Shown here: piece after piece, positions 1 through 5,539 of the stretch
Position numbering within the stretch: the stretch's first letter is position 1
Layout of the letters: every line of letters starts with the position of its first letter
Source: an uncultured Gemmatimonadota bacterium
GTDB taxonomy: Bacteria > Gemmatimonadota > Gemmatimonadetes > Gemmatimonadales > Gemmatimonadaceae
Direction: 5' to 3'
NCBI GenBank assembly: GCA_946478895.1
Contig: CAMLDY010000101.1
Coordinates: forward strand, 1 to 9,120
DNA: 9,120 nt
Made by a program: the position numbers and the translations under genes
The notes under the pieces: generated by a model
Told to the model about the DNA's origin: nothing
The model's input: the letters and a program-made list of their open reading frames with translations, nothing else
Databases searched by the model: none

Positions 1-341
<341 letters not shown>

Positions 342-355
342 CCCAAATCCTCTTC
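342..355 (-). promoter_or_regulatory. Ribosome binding site of the DppC-like permease
   Basis: On the minus strand the sequence GAAGAGGATTTGGG directly precedes the ATG at 341-339. The purine-rich GAAGAGG core ends seven bases before the start, a good Shine-Dalgarno position. It begins exactly where the left arm of the 356-512 palindrome ends, so a folded palindrome in the transcript would sit immediately against the ribosome loading site. Confidence 0.6.
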
Positions 356-512
356 CTGAAGACTACCAGCTAATGGCAGCGAGCGGAGCGGCTGGCAGCT
401 CCGAGCGACAGGCATTTGATAACTGCACTCCATCCGACGCGCTGCATTTATTCCAACCGTTGCTCGGAGCCGCCAGCCGCTCCGCCCACAGCCCCAAGCT
501 GGTAGTCTTCAG
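356..512. repeat. 157-bp imperfect palindrome (long inverted repeat) filling the intergenic gap
   Basis: The outer arms are perfect 16-bp inverted copies: CTGAAGACTACCAGCT at 356-371 and its reverse complement at 497-512. A second matched block follows inward: 383-406 against 462-485, 23 of 24 positions, where the single difference is a G-U wobble on the minus-strand transcript. An inner stem pairs 419-427 with 443-451 (8 of 9) around a 15-nt loop. The whole intergenic element could therefore fold as one cruciform or hairpin. It begins 11 bp after the acyltransferase stop and ends against the ribosome binding site of the permease. No flanking target duplication and no reading frame for a transposase is visible. 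It could be a REP/MITE-like dispersed element, a transcript-stabilising hairpin, or both; the sequence alone does not decide. Confidence 0.85.
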
Positions 513-523
513 TGGCCTTTAGA

Positions 524-1471
524 CTAAGCCGACGGATCCCGAAGCTCCGGCGGAGTATCCGGCGGTTGCCTCCTCCAGCGCCGGTGCTGCCAGAAGTACT
601 GCGCCGGCACCGCGCGCACCCACTTCTCCAGGTGTTGCGTAAAACCTGCGACGATCGCATCGACGTCGCGATCCATGTTGCCCGTTCGCCGCGTTTCGAT
701 CCGCTCGACGACGACTCGGAACCGACCATTGGGTTGCCGCAGCGCCACCACGAAGATCACCGGCACCTCGAATCGCAAGGCGAATACCGCGGCACCGCGC
801 GGAGTCTTGGCGGGTCGCCCGAAAAACGGAACGTACGTCGAGGCGAGCCCGAGCACACCCTGATCCGCAACAAACGCCACCGCGCGGCCGGCCCGGAGCG
901 AGCGCGGGGTGCGTCGCACCGCGTCCTGGTCGTGAACCACAGTCATTCCGACGGCCTCGCGCGCCTTGTTCACGTACGCATCGAAAAGCGGGTTGGCCAT
1001 TCCGCGCGCGATCGCGTCGAGCGGAATTCCGCGCGCCGCGACGTACGCGCCGGCCAGCTCCCAGTTCCCAATGTGGCCGGTAACCATCACCGCTCCCCTG
1101 CCCTTGGCCATCACATCGTCGACGATCTCCCAGCCCTGCACCAGCTCCACCAGATCGAGCACGCCCTGTCTGCCGAGCGAATCGAGCAGCGCCGTTTCTA
1201 TAAAGGCTCGGCCCAGGTGACGATAGGACTCGCGCGCGAGATCAACGACCGCGTCGTGATTCAGCTCGGGGAACGCGGCAGCGATCTGCTTTTCGACGAC
1301 GCGTTTTCGGATTCCAAGCGGACGATAGCCCAGCTCACCGAGCCGCTCGCCGATGCGGCACGCGGTGTTCCACGGCAGGGCGCGGAGCGCCCCAATCGTC
1401 GCGCGCATCGCGTAGTACTCGGCGCGGTGGGCGGCGGTGGGCTTCCGAGTGCCGGTTTTGCCGGGCGTCAT
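524..1471 (-). CDS. lpxL: LpxL/HtrB-like lipid A (lysophospholipid) acyltransferase
   Basis: 315-residue member of the LpxL/LpxM (HtrB) acyltransferase family. These enzymes move a fatty acyl chain from acyl-ACP onto a lipid A precursor at the inner face of the cytoplasmic membrane. The catalytic HX4E motif is present as TGHIGNWE (H133, E138). Further in come VAFVADQG (198-205), TYVPFFGRPAKTPRG (212-226), and near the C-terminus YFWQHRRWR (292-300), the usual QYFWxHRRW family ending. Length is close to the roughly 300 residues of the family. The N-terminus is only weakly hydrophobic, so membrane attachment is less obvious than in the E. coli enzyme. The ATG at 1471 overlaps the TGA of the upstream glycosyltransferase (ATGA), implying coupled translation. 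It is the last gene of the cluster. Which acyl position or acceptor it uses, and whether LpxL or another family member is the right name, cannot be read from the sequence. Confidence 0.88.
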   Translation of the reverse strand: MTPGKTGTRKPTAAHRAEYYAMRATIGALRALPWNTACRIGERLGELGYRPLGIRKRVVEKQIAAAFPELNHDAVVDLARESYRHLGRAFIETALLDSLGRQGVLDLVELVQGWEIVDDVMAKGRGAVMVTGHIGNWELAGAYVAARGIPLDAIARGMANPLFDAYVNKAREAVGMTVVHDQDAVRRTPRSLRAGRAVAFVADQGVLGLASTYVPFFGRPAKTPRGAAVFALRFEVPVIFVVALRQPNGRFRVVVERIETRRTGNMDRDVDAIVAGFTQHLEKWVRAVPAQYFWQHRRWRRQPPDTPPELRDPSA

Positions 1472-2655
1472 CGCGCCGACGCTCCGACGACGCGGTCAGT
1501 GAACTCGCGGGTGTCGCGCGCGACCCGGTCCCAGTTGTAGTGGGTCTCAACCGCATGTCGCGCGGCGCGGCCCATCTGCTTGCGGCGCTCGGGGTTCACG
1601 AGCAGCGAGCGCACCGCGCCGGCAATCGCAGCGACATCGGTCGGTGGAACGACGAGCCCGGTCTCGCCGTCGCGCACCGCGGAGCGCACCCCACCGGAGT
1701 CGCCCGCCACCGACGGCACTCCCGACGCCGCGGCCTCGAGGAAGGAGATCCCAAAACCCTCGACGTTGATTTCCTTGTCGACCCGCGAGGCACCGAGGTA
1801 GATCGTCGAGGTCGCGTAGGCTTCCGGCAGCTCGTCGTCGCGCATCGCGCCGACGAAACCGACTTTGTCGGTGACCCCGAGCTCGCCGGCGAGATCGCGC
1901 AATCGCTGCTCGTCGTGGCCTTCGCCTACTATTATGTAGCGCAGCTCCGGAAAATCGTGCGCCAGCGAAGCAAGCGCGCGAATTCCCATGTCCTGCCCTT
2001 TGTGCGGCACCAGCCGCGCGACGGTGAGCATCACCGGCGCATCGCCGATTCCCCAGCGGCGGCGGAGCGCACCGGTATCGCGGGACGGGTTGAAGTGCAC
2101 GGGGTCAGTGCCCAGGTCGAGCGCGGCCACCGGCGGCGGTTCGTCGACGCCGACTTCGCGCATCACTTCCGAGCTCAGATCCGCGACCCACTTCGACGTC
2201 GCGACGATTCCGGCCGCCTGGCCGAGGATCCACTGCGCCGTCTGACGCTTGAGCGGACTTCGTTGCGCCTTGCGGCGCTCGCGCAGCAGATCCCCGCCGT
2301 TCACGTACACGAGGTAAGGCGTGCGCTGCTTGCGGTGCACCCACCGCACGGCGTAGCCGACAGGCCTGATGTTGCCGCAGTGCACCACATCGAAGCGGGG
2401 CGCGCGATTCGACGTGAGCCAGTGCGCCCAGCGCAGCTGGTTGGAGAACCGATTGGCGCGCTCGAAGGGAAATGGCTGGCGGTAGATGGTGTAGCTCTCG
2501 TGTCGATCGAAGTCGGCGGCGCCAGGCGATGCAACGGTCGAGACACTCATCGTCGTTTCGTCGCCGTCGGCGAACCGGCGGCACAGCTCGACATGTCTCC
2601 TCGCCATACCGCCCAGGTCGGGGCCGTAGTCCTGGGTGACGAAGAGGTGCCTCAC
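1468..2655 (-). CDS. Glycosyltransferase family 4 (GT-B fold), canonical
   Basis: 395-residue retaining-type glycosyltransferase that should transfer a sugar from a nucleotide-sugar donor to a glycolipid intermediate at the cytoplasmic face. The N-terminal domain has a glycine turn (GPDLGGMARRHVEL, 11-24) and VVHCGNIRPVGY (90-101). The C-terminal donor domain has TVARLVPHKGQD (211-222, R214 and K219 in phosphate-binding positions), VGEGHDEQRL, and the EX7E motif EGFGISFLE with E299 and E307, followed by AAASGVPSVAGDSGGV. All hallmarks of an active GT4 are present. The start is the GTG at 2655, three bases after the TAG of the CgeB-like gene; it gives the expected MRHLFVTQDYGPDLGG opening. Its stop overlaps the acyltransferase start. 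Donor and acceptor sugars are unknown; neighbours suggest LPS or lipooligosaccharide core. Confidence 0.9.
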   Translation of the reverse strand: MRHLFVTQDYGPDLGGMARRHVELCRRFADGDETTMSVSTVASPGAADFDRHESYTIYRQPFPFERANRFSNQLRWAHWLTSNRAPRFDVVHCGNIRPVGYAVRWVHRKQRTPYLVYVNGGDLLRERRKAQRSPLKRQTAQWILGQAAGIVATSKWVADLSSEVMREVGVDEPPPVAALDLGTDPVHFNPSRDTGALRRRWGIGDAPVMLTVARLVPHKGQDMGIRALASLAHDFPELRYIIVGEGHDEQRLRDLAGELGVTDKVGFVGAMRDDELPEAYATSTIYLGASRVDKEINVEGFGISFLEAAASGVPSVAGDSGGVRSAVRDGETGLVVPPTDVAAIAGAVRSLLVNPERRKQMGRAARHAVETHYNWDRVARDTREFTDRVVGASAR

Positions 2656-2658
2656 CGC

Positions 2659-3621
2659 CTAGCCAAGCGGATTCACGAACGCTTCGCCGGACAGCAGGTT
2701 GTGGATGCGCTGATCGAAGGTATGATGCTCGCGCACGAAGCCCTGGCCTTCGCGTCTGATCCGCTCGCGCTGCTCGGGCTTCTTGAGATAGTACTCGATC
2801 TGGGTCAGACACGAGTTGACGTCGGTGTACCACGCGCAATGGTCGCCTTCGCGCAGCATCTCGGTGAGTCCGGGAGTGCCATGCCCGAGATAGAATCCCC
2901 CGGCGAGGATGACCATCCAGGTGCGATCCGAGGTGTAGGTGCTGGCCGCTTTGGCGCGATCCGGGTTGACGCCGAGCGAGATCTTGGAGCTCGAGCAGAC
3001 GGCGGCGAACTGTTTTCCCTGTACCGGCCGTCCGCTCCAATGCAAAGGTTTGCGCCACTCTTCCCACCCCTTCCCCCACACTCTCAGATCGTATTTGTTG
3101 GCGATCTTGAGCAGGAACTTCGCGCGCGCCGGATCGTATCCGGTGCCGATGAAGCTGACATCCGATTCATACTCCTTGGTCGCGGGCACTGGCTTGATGT
3201 CGCGGTCCGCCGCCGAGGGCAGGAACTTCGCCGGCAGGCCGAGCTTTCTCCATTCAGCGTCGAAACCGGAGACGAAGAAAGTCTGAGTGAGCTTGCCCAC
3301 CGCGACGATGTGCGCGATGTCGGGCCGGTAAGTGTTGCGGTACCACTGTGGATCATGGTACCACATCGAGTTCGGGCGGCCATCGAGAATCTTCGCCACC
3401 GTCTCGACGGCGAGGCCGTGGCACTTGCCGAGGAAGACAAAGTCGGGCTTGAATCGCTCGGCCTTCGACAGCGCCCACTTCTGGGTGAGCTTGCCACCGA
3501 GCAGGCGACTCGCGCGCTTGTCGTCGATGAGGAGCGTCTTGTGACCGGCTCGCTTCAGAGCGCGCTCGGTGCACCGCTCCATTCGCCAGCGTTGGCCGGC
3601 ACCGATGATTAGGATTTTCAA
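2659..3621 (-). CDS. CgeB-like glycosyltransferase (Glyco_trans_1_2-type C-terminus)
   Basis: 320-residue GT-B protein resembling the CgeB/'spore maturation' family of glycosyltransferases. The first residues MKILIIGAGQRW form a Rossmann beta-strand and turn. The middle carries DVSFIGTGYDPARAKFL (154-170) and LRVWGKGW (179-186). The C-terminal donor-type region runs about 215-265 (LGVNPDR..., YTSDRTWMVILAGGF, HGTPGLTEML, DHCAWY), followed by a helical tail with HHTFDQRIHNLL (299-310), a common ending of this family. The start is a rare TTG at 3621 whose last two bases fall in the TGA of the GT2 gene (TTGA). The N-terminus it produces is the natural one, and the next methionine (M14) would remove the first strand. 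CgeB itself is known from Bacillus spore glycosylation, but relatives occur widely in surface-polysaccharide loci of non-sporulating bacteria. The sugar is unknown. Confidence 0.82.
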   Translation of the reverse strand: MKILIIGAGQRWRMERCTERALKRAGHKTLLIDDKRASRLLGGKLTQKWALSKAERFKPDFVFLGKCHGLAVETVAKILDGRPNSMWYHDPQWYRNTYRPDIAHIVAVGKLTQTFFVSGFDAEWRKLGLPAKFLPSAADRDIKPVPATKEYESDVSFIGTGYDPARAKFLLKIANKYDLRVWGKGWEEWRKPLHWSGRPVQGKQFAAVCSSSKISLGVNPDRAKAASTYTSDRTWMVILAGGFYLGHGTPGLTEMLREGDHCAWYTDVNSCLTQIEYYLKKPEQRERIRREGQGFVREHHTFDQRIHNLLSGEAFVNPLG

Positions 3622-4388
3622 GTTCGGATCGATCGTTCCCAGAGTCTTGCGTATTTCGCCATCACGCTAGCGGCAGCGAGGCAGGCGAGGACGAGTCCGC
3701 GCGCTCCGTCGCGAAACCCGCCTTTAAGAACGTACATGCCGACGAACCGCGCCGGAGGCTTGAAAAATATCGCCGCGACAGAGCCGCGACGTCCCTTGCT
3801 GAAATTCTGCTCCGCCCACCACCGGCTGTAGCGATCGAACTTCTCAAAGTACTGGTCGAGCGACGTGTAGGTGTAGTGGAGGAGCCTATTGCTGACTTCA
3901 CCGATCGCGCCGTCGGTCACATCGACGTGCTCGTGGACCATGTTGGCGTTGTAGCGAAGCTCGCGACGGAACAGTCGGATCGGCTTGTCGCTCCCCCAAC
4001 CGCCGTGCCTGATCTCTTTGCCAAGAAAGAAATTTCGGCGCGGGATGCGAAACGCAGTCGTCGTCCCCGGTGCGGCTATGACCTTCTTTATCTCTTCGGC
4101 AAGCTCAGGCGTACAGCGCTCGTCGGCATCGACGACCAACACCCAGTCCGTGTTCGCTCGAGCGATGGCGTTGTTTCGGGCCGATCCTATGGTAGTGAAC
4201 GGCGGACTGATGACAGTGGCGCCGGCAGCGCGCGCGCGGTCTGCAGTGTCGTCAGCTGAATTGTTTTCGACTACGATGACCTCGGCGGTCCACGCCACGC
4301 TGGCGATGCACGCCTCAATGTTCGCGGATTCGTCGTGCGCCGCGATCACCGCCGTAACGTCGGGGGAGCCGCGGCGGGACGGGCTCAC
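3618..4388 (-). CDS. Glycosyltransferase family 2, LPS-core WaaE/KdtX-like
   Basis: 256-residue inverting GT-A glycosyltransferase. The nucleotide-binding start VTAVIAAHDESANI (11-24), VVENNSADDT (39-48) and the metal-binding DXD within VLVVDADE (D87-D89) are clear. After these come RHGGWGSDKPIRLFRR (127-142) and VHEHV (151-155), the arrangement typical of the WaaE/KdtX-type LPS core beta-glucosyltransferases. The C-terminal 50 residues are hydrophobic with basic residues (FFKPPARFVGMYVLKGGFRD followed by an alanine/leucine helix). This matches the membrane-hugging tail of that subfamily. The start is the GTG at 4388, overlapping the TGA of the preceding GT4 gene (GTGA). The probable role is adding a hexose to the inner core of LPS or a related glycolipid. 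The subfamily assignment rests on motif memory, not on an alignment. Confidence 0.88.
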   Translation of the reverse strand: MSPSRRGSPDVTAVIAAHDESANIEACIASVAWTAEVIVVENNSADDTADRARAAGATVISPPFTTIGSARNNAIARANTDWVLVVDADERCTPELAEEIKKVIAAPGTTTAFRIPRRNFFLGKEIRHGGWGSDKPIRLFRRELRYNANMVHEHVDVTDGAIGEVSNRLLHYTYTSLDQYFEKFDRYSRWWAEQNFSKGRRGSVAAIFFKPPARFVGMYVLKGGFRDGARGLVLACLAAASVMAKYARLWERSIRT

Positions 4389-5539
4389 CCCTGGCGGCGT
4401 CCGCGCGAGCGAGCGTTGTTGGCGGCGCGGTCGAAGCCTTCGATCATCTGCGATTCGGGAAACTCGCGCGCGACACGGACCCGCGCGGCCTTGCCCATCG
4501 CTTCGCGGACATCGTCGCTCAACAGCATCCCCGCCACGGTCGCGGCGGTCGAGGCGGAGTCGTCGGCAGGATACAACGCGCCACTGATGCCGTTGGCGAT
4601 GTAGCGCTGGGCGATGCCGGTCTCGCTGGCGACGGTGGGAATTCCGAGCGCCATCAGGTCGAGGATGCCGTAGGCGCCCGTATCGCCGTCCGCAACGACC
4701 CAGCCGAGGTGCGCATCGCGCATCAGGTTGAGAACATCGTCACGCTCACCGAGGAAGCTCACGAGATGGAGCACCCGGAGCGCAGCGGCCTGCATGCGCA
4801 GATCCTCGTCATCCGATCCAGGGCCAACGATCATCAGCCGCAGATTGGGGTGTCGCGGCGCGAGCATCGAGATCGTGCGAATTGCGGTCGCAGCGCGTCC
4901 GCGGGAGGTTGGATCGTAAACGCAGACGACGTAGCGAAGCGCCTCGCCCTGCTTCTGGTCGGGCGCAGGCTCTCCTTCGCGCGGCGTGGAATCTTCTCCG
5001 TCCGCGGGATAGGTCGAGACATCGACGCCGATCTCCGCGAGCTCGACGGCCGCCGCGTTCTTGGGCAGGTCGGCCAGCCGTCGATCCGCCTCGTTGGCGA
5101 ACAGGTAGGTCGTGCGCGCGAGACGGGATGCCATGCGTCCCGAGAATCCAGGGCTGAGCTTCTGGCCAACTGGGGTCCAGCGCACCACCGCGCCGTTCCT
5201 GCTCATCCAGCACGCGGTGGCGGCGATGAGGTGCTCCCGATCGGTGGTGACAAAGATCGCGTCAGCATCCCAGCGTCGGAAAATTCTTCTCAGGCGGCGC
5301 GCCGCCGACATGAACCAGCCGTCGGTCGGCAGCGGGATGATCTCGAACGGCTCTGGAATCGGAGTGTGGCGCGGCTGCCCGGGATCGCGACGCGGCGAGA
5401 CCGCCAGATGTACGTTGCTGTCGGGCGTCACCAGCAGGGTGACTTTGGCGCCGCGCTCGGAGATGCCCCGCCCGGCGCGCGCGAACAGGCGCGCCGTGCC
5501 CGACCACTCACGGGCAGTATGAAGAAAGAGAACGTGCAC
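4385..5539 (-). CDS. Glycosyltransferase family 4, diverged catalytic motif
   Basis: 384-residue GT-B protein. The N-terminal domain begins MHVLFLHTAREWSGTARLF. The C-terminal half has LMIVGPGSDDEDL (235-247), VSFLGERDDVLNLM (260-273) and a GT4-like active-site block DTGAYGILDLMALGIPTVASE (286-306). In that block both glutamates of the usual EX7E motif are aspartates (D286, D294), and the usual R...K phosphate-binding stretch is replaced by VYDPTSRGRAATA (207-219). An acidic, charged linker of about 25 residues (178-202) joins the two domains. It may be active with aspartates, have altered donor specificity, or have lost catalysis. The start is the GTG at 5539, sharing one base with the TAG of the exporter gene (TAGTG). 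As part of the operon it should modify the same glycolipid as its neighbours. Confidence 0.78.
   Translation of the reverse strand: MHVLFLHTAREWSGTARLFARAGRGISERGAKVTLLVTPDSNVHLAVSPRRDPGQPRHTPIPEPFEIIPLPTDGWFMSAARRLRRIFRRWDADAIFVTTDREHLIAATACWMSRNGAVVRWTPVGQKLSPGFSGRMASRLARTTYLFANEADRRLADLPKNAAAVELAEIGVDVSTYPADGEDSTPREGEPAPDQKQGEALRYVVCVYDPTSRGRAATAIRTISMLAPRHPNLRLMIVGPGSDDEDLRMQAAALRVLHLVSFLGERDDVLNLMRDAHLGWVVADGDTGAYGILDLMALGIPTVASETGIAQRYIANGISGALYPADDSASTAATVAGMLLSDDVREAMGKAARVRVAREFPESQMIEGFDRAANNARSRGRRQG

Noticed and set aside
356..512. The palindrome as a rho-independent terminator for the acyltransferase operon
   Set aside because: The stem is far longer than usual, and the sequence after it on the minus strand (GAAGAGGATTTGGG) has no T-tract; it is instead the permease ribosome binding site.
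512..1540. A 342-codon plus-strand frame opposite the acyltransferase
   Set aside because: The minus-strand frame has the HX4E acyltransferase motif and family ending; the plus-strand translation is compositionally biased and matches nothing I recognise.
1540..3612. A 690-codon open frame on the plus strand opposite two glycosyltransferase genes
   Set aside because: Its translation is arginine/histidine/alanine-rich with no recognisable domain. It lies antisense to two genes with clear motifs, and such frames arise easily opposite high-GC coding sequence.
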